Source: Verrucomicrobiales bacterium
Lineage (GTDB): Bacteria; Verrucomicrobiota; Verrucomicrobiia; Limisphaerales; UBA9464
DNA length: 64,000 nt
NCBI GenBank assembly: GCA_027488845.1
Contig: JAIYBC010000004.1
Span: forward strand, 62,001 to 126,000
Direction: 5' to 3'
Every line of letters begins with the position of its first letter. The stretch's first letter is position 1. The notes beneath the pieces were generated by a model that saw nothing but the letters and a program-made list of their open reading frames with translations, was not told the DNA's origin and did not search any database. Positions 1 through 9,177 of the stretch are shown here, piece by piece. Made by a program: the position numbers and the translations under genes.

Positions 1-2
1 AC

Positions 3-2669
3 CGGCAGTCGAACCGCAACAACTTCTTCGACCCCGACAGCGCCCAGAGCGGCGCCCTGCCGGCCTTCTCCTGGGAAGGTCCCGAGCGCCCGTTCCCCAG
101 CGGCACCGCCTTCTATGACGGCAACTGGAGCTACGCCATGGACACCGCGGCGGGCCTCGACTACGTCGTCAACTACTCCGGTCCGTCCTGGAACAACCAG
201 TACGGCCCCACCGAACGCCGCCCGGGTTGGCTCGGCATCCACCGCCTGAGCGGCAAGATCGCCTCCGGCCAGAGCTCCTACAAACTCGACTTCAACGAGG
301 TCACCGAGGTCACCCTCGACAACGTCAACACCGGCAACAGCTACACCTACGACGCCAACGTCAACGTGTACGCCGATCCGTCCTCGCCCGCCGGCGTGCA
401 GCGCTCCGAGGTCCTCTGGGCCGGCGGCAGCCTCGGCTTCGGCCGCTTCATCGTGGAGAACGTCCCGGCCACCCTCGTGGCCAGCCCGGCTTCCACCAAC
501 GTCGCCGCCGGCGCCTCGGTCACCCTGACCGCCTCGGTCACTGGCAGCCCGAACGAGTTCCAGTGGTTCCGCAACGGAGTTCCCCTCGTGGAGTCGAGCT
601 ACCATGTCGGCGTCGACAAGGCCTCCCTCACCATCGTGGGCGCCACCGCCTCGGACGCCGGTTCCTACCAGCTCCGCTGGATGAACCCCCTCAGCGGCGC
701 CGGCCAGACCGCCCCGGCCACCGTCACGGTGACCGGCTCGTTCACCCGCTGGACCGCGTTCTCGGACATCGCCAAGGAAGCGCCCGTCACCCCGAGCGAG
801 ATCGTCACGAACGCCAGCAGCTTCACCATCCGCGCCACCGGCCTCGCCGCCTTCGACAACGCCGACAACGTCGGTGACACCATCGCCTTCCGCCGCGAGC
901 GCATCACCGGCGACTTCGACCGCGCCGTCCGCCTCGTCGGACTGAGCGTCGAAGGCACCTCCGAGACCCCGAGCCTCAGCCGCGCCGGCCTCCAGCTGCG
1001 CGCCTCCGAGGGCTTCAACACGCCCGCCCTCGAGATCGCCGCCTACAATCCGGCCGGTGCCAACCTCGTCCGCGTCGCCGGCCGTGGCCGCGTCGACCAG
1101 GTCTACTCCAAGCGCCTCAGCCGCGACTACGCCGGCGTCGCCGCCAACCTGCCCAACCAGTGGCTCCGCATCCGCCGCACGGGCGACGCCTTCGCGTTCT
1201 TCGTGAGCACCAACGGCACCACCTGGTCGCTCGTCGCCGAACAGTACCAGTCGTTCCCCGCGACCGTGTTCTTCGGGACGTTCGCCGCGCCGGATGACGC
1301 CACCGGCTCGCTCCTCGCCGTGGCCGAGTTCGCCAACTACGGCGTGCCCGCCGCCACCGACACCACCGCGCCCGTCGCGGTCTCCGCCGGTACCCTCGAC
1401 GGCCGCACGGTCGGCGTGAAGTTCTCCGAGCCGGTCAGCACCCCGTCCGCGACCGACCGCCTCAAGTACACGCTCTCCCAGGGCACCGTCCTCTCGGTCC
1501 GCCCGGGCATCAGCGGCGACACCGTCTACCTCTCCGTCGCCGGCCTCACCGCCTCCAACTTCACCGTCACGGTGTCGGGGGTCGTCGACCTCCACGGCAA
1601 TGCGCTGGCCTCCACCACGCTGAACGCCCGCCGCTCGATCTGGACCTCCACCGACATCGGCTACATCCAGGACCCCGTGTTCCGCCCGACCCTCGGCGAT
1701 GATCCGTACGTCGCCGGTTCCGCCGTCGCCGTGTCTTCCGACACCAACCCCGAGGTCGAGATCGTCGGCGGCGGCTCCAACGCCTACAACCCGGGCGACT
1801 ACATGCACTACCTCTACCGGCCCTACACCGGTGACTTCGACGTGGTGGTCGCCATCGACCGCTTCGACCGCCGCGGCATCGCCGGCGGCTACGCCAACGG
1901 CGGCATCCACGTCCGCGCCGGCCTCTACCTGCCGGACAACACCGAGATCGGCGCCAACACCAAGGTGCCGAGCTACGTGAACATCGCGTACTACGAGTCC
2001 TCGGACCCGAACCGCGCCGCGATCGAGCTCAACCGCCCCGCCGCCGGTGACAACTACGGCAACAGCGGTCCGTACTCGAACGACACGCTCATCGGAAGCC
2101 TCCGCGGGTTCTTCACCGACCTCCGCGCCGTGGACGCCGCCGGCACCATCTCGGCCGAGTCCGACCCGACGCAGGCCAAGTGGATCCGCGTGAAGCGCAC
2201 CGGCCAGTCGTTCACCTCGTACTTCAGCTACGACGGAATGACCTGGGTGGAACAGGACGGCTCGACCCGCACCATGTCGAACCTCCCGGCCACCGTGCTC
2301 GTGGGCTTCGGCCATCACAACGACACCGGCTACGGCGTCCCGCCCGCCGGCAGCACCTACGCCGGCAACGGCACGGTCAACGGCGACGGCTCCCCGGTCC
2401 AGAACGAGTCCAACTACGGCGTCGTCCGGATCCGCAACTTCGGCGACCTCGCCACCGCGTTCCCGGTCGAGTCCCCGCTCATCCAGATCCGTCGCACCGA
2501 CGGCTCGGTGGTCCTCTCCTGGACCGGCACGGGCTTCACGCTCCAGTCCTCGACCACCCTCAACGGGACCTACACCGCGACCGGCCTGACCCCGGTCGTC
2601 ACCGGCAACGTCAGCACCGTCACGATCGCCCCGACCGAGAGCGGCCGGTTCTATCGCCTCGTGCGCTGA
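3..2669 (+). CDS. Large secreted Ig-like / concanavalin-like protein, 5' end missing
   Basis: The reading frame is open from base 3, so the N-terminus and any signal peptide lie outside the window; about 888 residues are visible. An Ig-like domain (about bases 500-730) shows the FQWFRNG tryptophan and the SDAGSYQL pattern. Two similar modules follow (about 735-1330 and 1700-2460). Each carries a TGDFD motif, a W(I/L)R(I/V)(K/R)RTG strand and an LPATV motif, as in DUF1349/LamG-like beta-sandwich repeats. A Big/SwmB-like linker domain lies between them (about 1370-1600). The last 60 residues, ending in GRFYRLVR, match the C-terminal tail common on secreted Verrucomicrobia proteins. A surface or extracellular carbohydrate-binding role is likely by analogy; no catalytic domain is visible. 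A strong intrinsic terminator follows 16 bases after the stop codon. Confidence 0.8.
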   Translation, partial: RQSNRNNFFDPDSAQSGALPAFSWEGPERPFPSGTAFYDGNWSYAMDTAAGLDYVVNYSGPSWNNQYGPTERRPGWLGIHRLSGKIASGQSSYKLDFNEVTEVTLDNVNTGNSYTYDANVNVYADPSSPAGVQRSEVLWAGGSLGFGRFIVENVPATLVASPASTNVAAGASVTLTASVTGSPNEFQWFRNGVPLVESSYHVGVDKASLTIVGATASDAGSYQLRWMNPLSGAGQTAPATVTVTGSFTRWTAFSDIAKEAPVTPSEIVTNASSFTIRATGLAAFDNADNVGDTIAFRRERITGDFDRAVRLVGLSVEGTSETPSLSRAGLQLRASEGFNTPALEIAAYNPAGANLVRVAGRGRVDQVYSKRLSRDYAGVAANLPNQWLRIRRTGDAFAFFVSTNGTTWSLVAEQYQSFPATVFFGTFAAPDDATGSLLAVAEFANYGVPAATDTTAPVAVSAGTLDGRTVGVKFSEPVSTPSATDRLKYTLSQGTVLSVRPGISGDTVYLSVAGLTASNFTVTVSGVVDLHGNALASTTLNARRSIWTSTDIGYIQDPVFRPTLGDDPYVAGSAVAVSSDTNPEVEIVGGGSNAYNPGDYMHYLYRPYTGDFDVVVAIDRFDRRGIAGGYANGGIHVRAGLYLPDNTEIGANTKVPSYVNIAYYESSDPNRAAIELNRPAAGDNYGNSGPYSNDTLIGSLRGFFTDLRAVDAAGTISAESDPTQAKWIRVKRTGQSFTSYFSYDGMTWVEQDGSTRTMSNLPATVLVGFGHHNDTGYGVPPAGSTYAGNGTVNGDGSPVQNESNYGVVRIRNFGDLATAFPVESPLIQIRRTDGSVVLSWTGTGFTLQSSTTLNGTYTATGLTPVVTGNVSTVTIAPTESGRFYRLVR

Positions 2670-2685
2670 TCCCTGTCTGAAACGC

Positions 2686-2718
2686 AAAGGGGGCCGGCAT
2701 CCAGCCGGCCCCCTTTTT
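2686..2718 (+). terminator. Intrinsic terminator of the large secreted protein gene
   Basis: A perfect 13-bp stem (AAAGGGGGCCGGC at 2686-2698 pairing with 2704-2716) with a 5-base loop ends in a run of five T (2714-2718). This is one of the clearest rho-independent terminators in the window. The rest of the gap to about 3050 shows nothing further that I can support. Confidence 0.92.
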
Positions 2719-3050
2719 CGTACCCAGCCCACACCCGACTCCGGTCGGGGAATCCCAGCCCCCGCCTCGCACACGGGTCGTCTGGACCTGGCCGGGCTGA
2801 CGACTCTGTTTCCGGGTGCAGGGTTCCAATCGCGGAACCGGCCTCTCAACCGACCATCAGGAGGACATCGCCCGGCCTTCCCCGCCCCCTGCCCACCGCA
2901 TCGGCGACGACGCATCAACCCCGGTTCACCTTCACTCCCAACCACCGGGGACCCGGGCGGTGGACGACGCAGCAGGCTTTCCCAAGGACCGGCGCCGGTC
3001 CCGGATCCTCCGAGGTGTTTCGAACCGAAACCACCCCACAAGGTTCCCGA

Positions 3051-3566
3051 TCAGCGGCCGTTCCACTGCTGGTTGCGCGGCTTCATCCGTTCCGGATCCG
3101 GCTTGGTGTCCGCCTTCAGCACCACGTTGGTGCCCGAGGTCCAGGGAATCTCCTGGAAGTCGACGAACAGCGTCCGCGGCACCATCTCGACCGCATGCCC
3201 GAAGGCGTTGATGGAAATCGTCCCGGGCAACTGAGTGTTGTCGAGGAACACGATCGGACCGAACGGCGTCGTGTTGGTGTCCGGCCGCGTGTACACCCAG
3301 GTGATCGGCCCGTTGGTGACTCGCGGGGCCACCTCGCCCGGGAAGGACAACGCCAAGGGCCCCTCCTTGAGGATGCGCGGATGGTCGATCCGAAGCTGCG
3401 GCGTCCCGTCGGGCTGGAGATCGAAGGTCAGCCTCCAGGCCCCGCTGCGGACACGGTACGCTTGGCACCCGCCATAGATGGACACGTACAGGAAGAGGGT
3501 GCCGATGAAGACTCCGAAGAACTTGCGGAGCGCCTTCTCCGCCTCCGGTGAGGGATCGTTGCTCAA
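3051..3566 (-). CDS. Hypothetical single-pass membrane protein, 171 aa
   Basis: I do not recognise the family. A short charged N-terminus is followed by one hydrophobic segment at about residues 14-33 (FFGVFIGTLFLYVSIYGGC), then a soluble, beta-rich domain of about 135 residues with many prolines and threonines. This suggests an N-terminally anchored protein with a periplasmic domain. It lies 33 bases downstream of the DUF5679 gene on the same strand and may be the last gene of a three-gene minus-strand group with it and the aldehyde-dehydrogenase-like gene. The start is the first ATG that gives a short cytoplasmic tail before the membrane segment. No enzymatic motif is visible. Confidence 0.65.
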   Translation of the reverse strand: MSNDPSPEAEKALRKFFGVFIGTLFLYVSIYGGCQAYRVRSGAWRLTFDLQPDGTPQLRIDHPRILKEGPLALSFPGEVAPRVTNGPITWVYTRPDTNTTPFGPIVFLDNTQLPGTISINAFGHAVEMVPRTLFVDFQEIPWTSGTNVVLKADTKPDPERMKPRNQQWNGR

Positions 3567-3599
3567 GGTCCGGAGACGGTACCCGCGGACCGCCTCGGA

Positions 3600-3836
3600 T
3601 CAAGCCGGGGTCGAACCCGTTCCGGTCGGCGCAGCCGCGTCCAGGGAAGTCTCGGCCGCCTCCGCGGCGGGGCTGGCGGCGGCAGGAGTCGCCTTGCCGC
3701 CGAGGATCTTGAACATCACCGCCTCGCAGGTCGGGCACTTGCCCTTCACCGCCTTGCGGCCGTTCTTCATCACCTCCTCCACCGCCTCGGAGATCGGCTT
3801 CTTCGCCTTACATTTGACGCAATATCCTTCGAGCAT
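3600..3836 (-). CDS. DUF5679-type zinc-ribbon protein, 78 aa
   Basis: The first 45 residues match the small DUF5679 fold: MLEGYCVKCKAKK, then GKCPTCEAVMFKI. Two CxxC pairs (C6/C9 and C34/C37) would bind one zinc. A basic stretch lies between the pairs. The last 33 residues are an Ala/Pro/Thr-rich, low-complexity tail that is probably disordered. An in-frame ATG at 3899 would add 21 residues without family similarity; I preferred 3836 because the conserved fold begins exactly there. The function of the family is not known to me; nucleic-acid or protein contacts are typical of such ribbons. It follows the aldehyde-dehydrogenase-like gene by 123 bases on the same strand. Confidence 0.72.
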   Translation of the reverse strand: MLEGYCVKCKAKKPISEAVEEVMKNGRKAVKGKCPTCEAVMFKILGGKATPAAASPAAEAAETSLDAAAPTGTGSTPA

Positions 3837-3959
3837 GGTGGCAGTCCGGAGGTTCGTGGAACGCCCGCCGGGCTTCTTGGACCTTGTCGCCGCGGGCATC
3901 CCAAGTCAATCCGACCCGGGATCGACAGGGGCGCCGGACCGGTTTCCGCCGTTCCCGGA

Positions 3960-5396
3960 TCACCACGCCCGTTCGATGGAACGGCGCTGCCAGAGGAACT
4001 CGAACATGTTGCCCTCGTGCGGCTGGTCCCAGGAGATCTTCATCGTGGAAACCGGGCCGATGTTCAGGCGCTCGATGTGCGCGTAGGCCTCCAGCTCGGC
4101 GATGAACGCGGGGTCCTTCGTGATCGCCGTGCAGGCCAGCGTGTAGCCGATGTGGCGCAGCATCTCCGCCTGCGGCACCTGCACCACGCTCGCGTAGGGA
4201 CACAGGAACTCCCGGTTGGCCAACGGATGCTGGAACGAGTCGCAACGCACGATCGTGGGAAGCAGGAAGGTCCCCAGGTCGCCGACGACCTTGCGCGGTC
4301 CGTTGCGGTACTTCGCGGTCACGTCCTCGGCTCCGGGCGTCTTCAGCCCCTCCTCCAGCTGGCCTTCGATGTAGTCGGCCATCTTCACGTTGGCGAAGCC
4401 CGAGAGACGCGCCCCCGGATCCTCGGGCGCGGTCGGTGCGATGGGTCCCAGCCTCTGGGCCAAGGCGTCGGCGATCTCCGCCCCGTGCCGCGGCACCACC
4501 ACCGCGCTCGCGTTGATGCACGACCGTCCACCGTTGTCCGAGATGCTGGAGACGATGACGTCGATGTAGTCGCGCCAGTTGTCGACCTGGTCCTCGCCGA
4601 TGAGGATCTTGCTCCAACCCGGGCCGTGGATCTGGATGGCCGGGTTGTTGGCATACTGCTGGGTGGTGGACTTGTCGCCGAAGATGAGCGCGCGTCCGCA
4701 GGAGTTGAGGATCGCCGCGGCCCCCTCGTGGTCCGTCGGGTAGAAACCGAAGGCCTCCGCCGGCACGCCGGCCGCGATGAACGCCTGGATGAGGCGGAAC
4801 GGGGTCCAGGGCTCCTCCTTGCCGGGCTTGATGACCACCGGGGTCTTGAGGGCGATCGACGGGATCCAGAGCGAGTTCACCGCCGGGGAATTGCTCGGCA
4901 TCACCAGCCCCAACGCCTGCGCGGTCGGGAAGAACGCCAGCTTCGTGCCGAACTGCTCGCCGTATCCGCGGTCCAGGATCGAGAGGTCGAGTCCGCGGGA
5001 AAGCCCGTTCAGCACTTCCGGCATGTGGGTCAGCGCGTAGTGCACCTTCGCCATGTTGCGTCGAACCATCACATGGGGAAGCCCGCTGGTGGTGCTCAAC
5101 GTGCGCACGTAGTCGTCCGGCGACTGCACATGCCCACGGTCGCCGAGCGGCAGTGACCCGTTCAGGAAGAGGTCCCCCGCCTTCGCGCTCAGCTCCATCA
5201 GCTCCGCAACCGTGAACCGCCGCAAAGCCGCCCGCGCCGCACCCAGCTTCTGCAGGTCCTTCTTCACGATGCCCGCGTTCACCGTGGACACCACCGCGCG
5301 CACCTCGCCCGTCCGGAAGTCCTTCACCTCGGACTGGTCCAGCGAGGCGTAGCTGCGGCCGAAACGGAGCACGGGAAGATGCGGGATGTCACTCAT
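3960..5396 (-). CDS. Aldehyde dehydrogenase superfamily protein lacking the usual general-base glutamate
   Basis: A 478-residue protein with the ALDH fold. Visible are the PSNSPAV segment (167-173), the nucleotide-binding lysine region VVIKPGKEEPW (K190) and the nucleophile Cys293 in NGGRSCINAS. The usual LELGGK motif with the general-base glutamate is replaced by IQIHGPGWSK (255-263). That loss is typical of CoA-acylating or acyl-reductase branches of the superfamily (LuxC-like, PduP-like), so an acyl-CoA or acyl-phosphate substrate is more likely than simple hydrolytic aldehyde oxidation; the substrate is unknown. The start at 5396 (MSDIPHLP) was chosen because upstream in-frame codons run into the divergent CotH gene. 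It shares a 106-base divergent promoter region, holding a palindrome, with that gene. Confidence 0.85.
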   Translation of the reverse strand: MSDIPHLPVLRFGRSYASLDQSEVKDFRTGEVRAVVSTVNAGIVKKDLQKLGAARAALRRFTVAELMELSAKAGDLFLNGSLPLGDRGHVQSPDDYVRTLSTTSGLPHVMVRRNMAKVHYALTHMPEVLNGLSRGLDLSILDRGYGEQFGTKLAFFPTAQALGLVMPSNSPAVNSLWIPSIALKTPVVIKPGKEEPWTPFRLIQAFIAAGVPAEAFGFYPTDHEGAAAILNSCGRALIFGDKSTTQQYANNPAIQIHGPGWSKILIGEDQVDNWRDYIDVIVSSISDNGGRSCINASAVVVPRHGAEIADALAQRLGPIAPTAPEDPGARLSGFANVKMADYIEGQLEEGLKTPGAEDVTAKYRNGPRKVVGDLGTFLLPTIVRCDSFQHPLANREFLCPYASVVQVPQAEMLRHIGYTLACTAITKDPAFIAELEAYAHIERLNIGPVSTMKISWDQPHEGNMFEFLWQRRSIERAW

Positions 5397-5430
5397 GGTC
5401 GGGATGTCGATTCGAAGTCCGGCACTCAAA

Positions 5431-5449
5431 TTGGTACGTCTGCGTACAA
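5431..5449. promoter_or_regulatory. Palindrome in divergent promoter region (possible operator)
   Basis: TTGGTACGTCTGCGTACAA is an interrupted palindrome: TTG(G)TACG and CGTACAA around a TCTG centre. It lies between the ALDH-like start (5396, minus) and the CotH start (5503, plus) in a locally A+T-richer stretch. This is where a regulator of one or both genes could bind. No clear sigma-70 boxes can be assigned, so the call is tentative. Confidence 0.3.
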
Positions 5450-5502
5450 TTGGCAAACGGAGGTTTGTGGCGACGTCGGGATCGGTGATGTTGCCGGGGT
5501 TC

Positions 5503-8500
5503 ATGAGAAGTCCGTCCACTTGGTACCGTTCCGCGGGCATGGCGCTGCTGCTGGCCTTGGCGGGTTTCGCGTCGGCGGCCTCGGATCCGCGCATCAACGA
5601 GTTCCTTGCCAGCAACACCGGAGGCCTGGAGGACGAGGACGGCGACACCCCGGACTGGATCGAGATCCACAACCCCGGGTCGGACGCCATCCCTTTGCTG
5701 GGCTGGGGCCTCACCGATCGCGCAGACGCTCCGTTCCAGTGGCGCTTCCCGCCGACGAACCTGCCGCCGGGCGGTTTCCTCGTGGTCTTCGCCTCCGGCA
5801 AGGACCGCCGCGTTCCCGGACGTCCACTCCACACCTCCTTCCGGCTCTCGGACGGCGGGGAGTATCTCGGCCTCTTCCGCCCGGGGGTCTCCAACGCCGT
5901 CTCCGGCTTCGCGCCCGCGTTCCGACCCCAGTACCCCGGATACTCCTTCGGTGTCTCGGCCGCCGAGACGACCGGGATCCTCGCCCCCGACGCCCCGCTC
6001 CGGGCCCGCGTCCCGGTGGACGCCTCGGAAGGGACCCGCTGGCGGGAACGCGCCTTCGACGACTCCGCCTGGACCGCCGGCATCGGCGGAGCCGGATATG
6101 AGAACGCGCCCGAGGACTACGCCGGCCTCATCGGCACCGACCTCCGCGTCGCCATGGCCAACCTCCGCAACGGCGCGTTCCTGCGCATTCCCTTCCGCGT
6201 CGACGGCGTCGCCGCTCTCACCGGACTGCGCATGGACGTCCAATACGACGACGGCTTCATGGCCTGGATCAATGGACGTCCCGTCGCCGCCCGCAACGCC
6301 CCCGCGGAACCCGCCTGGGATTCGACCGCGACCGCCGACCACCCGGACTCGCTCGCCGTGGTCCCCGAGGAGATCGACCTCTCCGCCGGACTCGGCGCCT
6401 TGAAGGAAGGCACCAACATCCTCGCCGTCCAGGTCCTGAACATCCGCCTCGGCAGCAGCGATGCGCTGTTCCGCGCCTCCCTCGAGGCGGACCGGATCAC
6501 CACCACCTCCGGCCACTCGTTCTTCCCCGTTCCGACGCCGGGCGCCGCCAACCGCAACGGCCTCGCCATCCCGGGGCCGATCCTCCGGAACCCCGCCCAC
6601 TCCCCCGCCGTCGTCACCGCCACCAACCCCGTCTTCGTCACCGTCCACGCCTCCGCCGCAGCCGCTCCCGTCCGCTCGCTCACCCTCACCTACCGGGTCC
6701 AGTTCGCCGCGGCGGCCACCGTCGAGATGCTCGATGACGGCCTCCACGGGGACGCCGGGGCCGGCGACGGCGTGTGGGGGGCCACGATCCCCGCGGGCGT
6801 GGCCGCGCCGGGAAAGATGGTCCGCTACCGGATCGCCGCCACCGACCGCGACGGACGGGTGTCGCGCCTGCCCCTGTTCCCCGACCCGGCCGACAGCGAG
6901 GAATGGCGCGGCTTCGTCGTGGAGGATCCGACGATCCGGACGCGGCTGGAGGTGCTGCACCTGTTCGTCGAGAACGAGGGCGCCTCGGAGGGCTTCGCCG
7001 GAACCCGCTGTTCCATCGCCTTCGGCGGCGAGTTCTACGACAACGTCGCCATCGCGGTGCACGGACAGAGCTCCGCCGGCTTCCCGAAGAAGAGCCACAA
7101 CCTCGACTTCCCCCGCGACCACCGGTTCCGGGCGGCCACCAACCTCACCCGTTGGAAGGACGCGAAGCTGATGCAGAACTACGGCGACAAGTCGCGCGTC
7201 CACAACGTCCTCGCCCACGAGACCCTCGCCGCCGTCGGCGGGGCCCATCTCGTCGACTTCCCGGTCCGCGTGCAGCGCAACGGCGGATTCCACGGGATCC
7301 TCGACCTGATGGAGGACTCCGACGACCGCTGGCTCGAACGCCTCGGACGCTCCCCCGACGGCGCCCTCTACAAGGTCTACGACTCGCTCGAAAGCGCCGG
7401 CGGATCCGAGAAGAAGACCCGCAGGGAGGAAGGCAACGCGGACCTCCAGGACCTCATCTCCAACCTCGACGAATCGCGGACGGTCGCCGCCCGGGCCGCC
7501 TGGGCCTGGGACAACGTCGACCTGCCGGAATGCGTCAGCTACTGCGTCGGACTCGCCCTCGTCAGCAGCCAGGACCACGGCCACAAGAACTACTTCGTCT
7601 GCCGCGACACGCCGGGCACCGGCGAATGGTCGCTGTTCCCGTGGGACACCGACCTGACCTTCGGCCGCAACTGGCTCGACGCCCAGGGCTACTTCACAGA
7701 CACGCTGTTCACCAACAACGTCCTCACCTTCTACAACGCCTCACAGCAGGGGAAGCCGGCCAACCGGTTCTACAACCTCCTGATGAACCACCCGGACTTC
7801 CGCCGCATGTACCTGCGACGCCTCCGGACGGTCCTCGACGAACTCGCCCCACAATCCGCACCCGCAGGCGGACTTGTCGGGAACCGCATCCGATACTGGC
7901 TCGACCGCATGGACCCGGCCGACATCGTCCCGTCGGACGCGGCGCAGGACGAGACCCGCTGGGGTATCTGGGGCACCCGGCGGACCACCCGCCAGGAAGC
8001 CGCCCGCATCCTCGACACCTACCTTCCCGGTCGTCGCGCCTTCCTGCTCGGCGCGGCCCGCCTCGTCGGCGAAGCCCTGCCCGCGCCGCAGCCGACGAAT
8101 CCCGCCGTGCGCATCGACGCCATCGACTTCCGCCCGGCCTCGGGCAACGGCCGCGAGGAGTTCCTGCGCATCACCAACGCCGAGCCGGTCGCCGTCGACC
8201 TGTCCGGCTGGACGCTTCGGGGCCAGATACGGCACCGCTTCCGTCCCGGCACCGTCGTTCCTGCGGGCAGGACGCTCCATGTCGCCCGCGACGTCGCCGC
8301 GTTCCGGGCCCGCCCTGCCAGCCCACGCCGCGGCGAGTCGGTCTTCGTCCAAGGCGGCTACTCCGGACAACTGTCCGCCCGCGGAGGCCATGTCGAGCTC
8401 GTCGACCCCGCCGGCCGTGTGGCCGACCGCCTCGACTACGCCGGCAACCCGACCCCGGCCCAGCAGGCTCTGCGTCCCTCCGAGGTCCACTTCCATCCGG

Positions 8501-9177
8501 CGAACCCCGCGGCCGGCTCCGCGTTCACGGACGAAGACTTCGAGTTCCTCGAGCTGGCCAATGCCGGAACCTCGCCGTTGCGGCTTGCCGGGCTCCGGCT
8601 CACCGACGGCGTCGTCTTCGGGTTCCCGACCAACACGCCGGCCATGCTGGCGCCGGGTGGACGCCTGATCCTCGCACGCGACACCAACGCCTTCGCGCTC
8701 CGATATGGGAACGCGGTGGTCCCCGCGGGCCAATACTACGGCAGGCTCTCCAACGACGGGGACCGCCTGCGGATGGAGGACGCCGAGGGCGAGGTGGTGT
8801 TCGAGTTCCGCTACGATCCCGCGGCGTTCCCGTCCGCCGACGGCACCGGGCCTTCGCTCGAATCTCGGACGCCTTGGCTCCACCTCGACAGCACCAACTC
8901 CTGGCGCACGAGCCGCCTTTCCGGCGGCACCCCGGGCCGGACGGGATGGCCGGTGCGTGTCGACCTCGTCACGGTTGGACCCGAAGCACGGCTGGAACTG
9001 CCCGCCGAAGCGGGTCGGGGCTACGCCGTGGAGTCGACCGAGAACCTTGGCGACGACACATGGGTGCCCGAAGGTCCATTCCGCCGTGCCGACTCGGACG
9101 GAACCCTGAGACTGCCCCTTCCGAACGCTGCCGTGTCGGGACCCGCCCGGTACTACCGTGTGGTCGACGTGCCCTGA
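5503..9177 (+). CDS. Secreted CotH-kinase protein with three lamin-tail domains
   Basis: About 1224 residues. A signal peptide (basic n-region, then MALLLALAGFASAASD) precedes a lamin-tail domain (DPRINEFLASN..., about 27-130). A galactose-binding-like segment follows (about 150-330), then a CotH kinase domain (about 480-830) with DHGHKNYF and the metal-binding FPWDTDLTFG motif near residue 713-720. Two more lamin-tail domains follow (about 870-1000 and 1005-1140), then a C-terminal tail ending ARYYRVVDVP. CotH enzymes are atypical protein kinases that phosphorylate secreted proteins; in Verrucomicrobia and Planctomycetes they are large exported proteins of unknown target. The start could also be ATG at 5488 or 5539; 5503 gives the best signal peptide. 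The 3' end overlaps the convergent glycosyltransferase gene by 25 bases. Confidence 0.85.
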   Translation: MRSPSTWYRSAGMALLLALAGFASAASDPRINEFLASNTGGLEDEDGDTPDWIEIHNPGSDAIPLLGWGLTDRADAPFQWRFPPTNLPPGGFLVVFASGKDRRVPGRPLHTSFRLSDGGEYLGLFRPGVSNAVSGFAPAFRPQYPGYSFGVSAAETTGILAPDAPLRARVPVDASEGTRWRERAFDDSAWTAGIGGAGYENAPEDYAGLIGTDLRVAMANLRNGAFLRIPFRVDGVAALTGLRMDVQYDDGFMAWINGRPVAARNAPAEPAWDSTATADHPDSLAVVPEEIDLSAGLGALKEGTNILAVQVLNIRLGSSDALFRASLEADRITTTSGHSFFPVPTPGAANRNGLAIPGPILRNPAHSPAVVTATNPVFVTVHASAAAAPVRSLTLTYRVQFAAAATVEMLDDGLHGDAGAGDGVWGATIPAGVAAPGKMVRYRIAATDRDGRVSRLPLFPDPADSEEWRGFVVEDPTIRTRLEVLHLFVENEGASEGFAGTRCSIAFGGEFYDNVAIAVHGQSSAGFPKKSHNLDFPRDHRFRAATNLTRWKDAKLMQNYGDKSRVHNVLAHETLAAVGGAHLVDFPVRVQRNGGFHGILDLMEDSDDRWLERLGRSPDGALYKVYDSLESAGGSEKKTRREEGNADLQDLISNLDESRTVAARAAWAWDNVDLPECVSYCVGLALVSSQDHGHKNYFVCRDTPGTGEWSLFPWDTDLTFGRNWLDAQGYFTDTLFTNNVLTFYNASQQGKPANRFYNLLMNHPDFRRMYLRRLRTVLDELAPQSAPAGGLVGNRIRYWLDRMDPADIVPSDAAQDETRWGIWGTRRTTRQEAARILDTYLPGRRAFLLGAARLVGEALPAPQPTNPAVRIDAIDFRPASGNGREEFLRITNAEPVAVDLSGWTLRGQIRHRFRPGTVVPAGRTLHVARDVAAFRARPASPRRGESVFVQGGYSGQLSARGGHVELVDPAGRVADRLDYAGNPTPAQQALRPSEVHFHPANPAAGSAFTDEDFEFLELANAGTSPLRLAGLRLTDGVVFGFPTNTPAMLAPGGRLILARDTNAFALRYGNAVVPAGQYYGRLSNDGDRLRMEDAEGEVVFEFRYDPAAFPSADGTGPSLESRTPWLHLDSTNSWRTSRLSGGTPGRTGWPVRVDLVTVGPEARLELPAEAGRGYAVESTENLGDDTWVPEGPFRRADSDGTLRLPLPNAAVSGPARYYRVVDVP

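Noticed and set aside
2720..3050. Possible small gene in the gap after the first terminator.
   Set aside because: Only short frames with shadow-like composition are present and none has a start, signal or family motif.
5386..5502. An N-terminal extension of the CotH protein starting at 5386.
   Set aside because: It would run through the divergent promoter and overlap the ALDH-like start; a good signal peptide begins after 5503.
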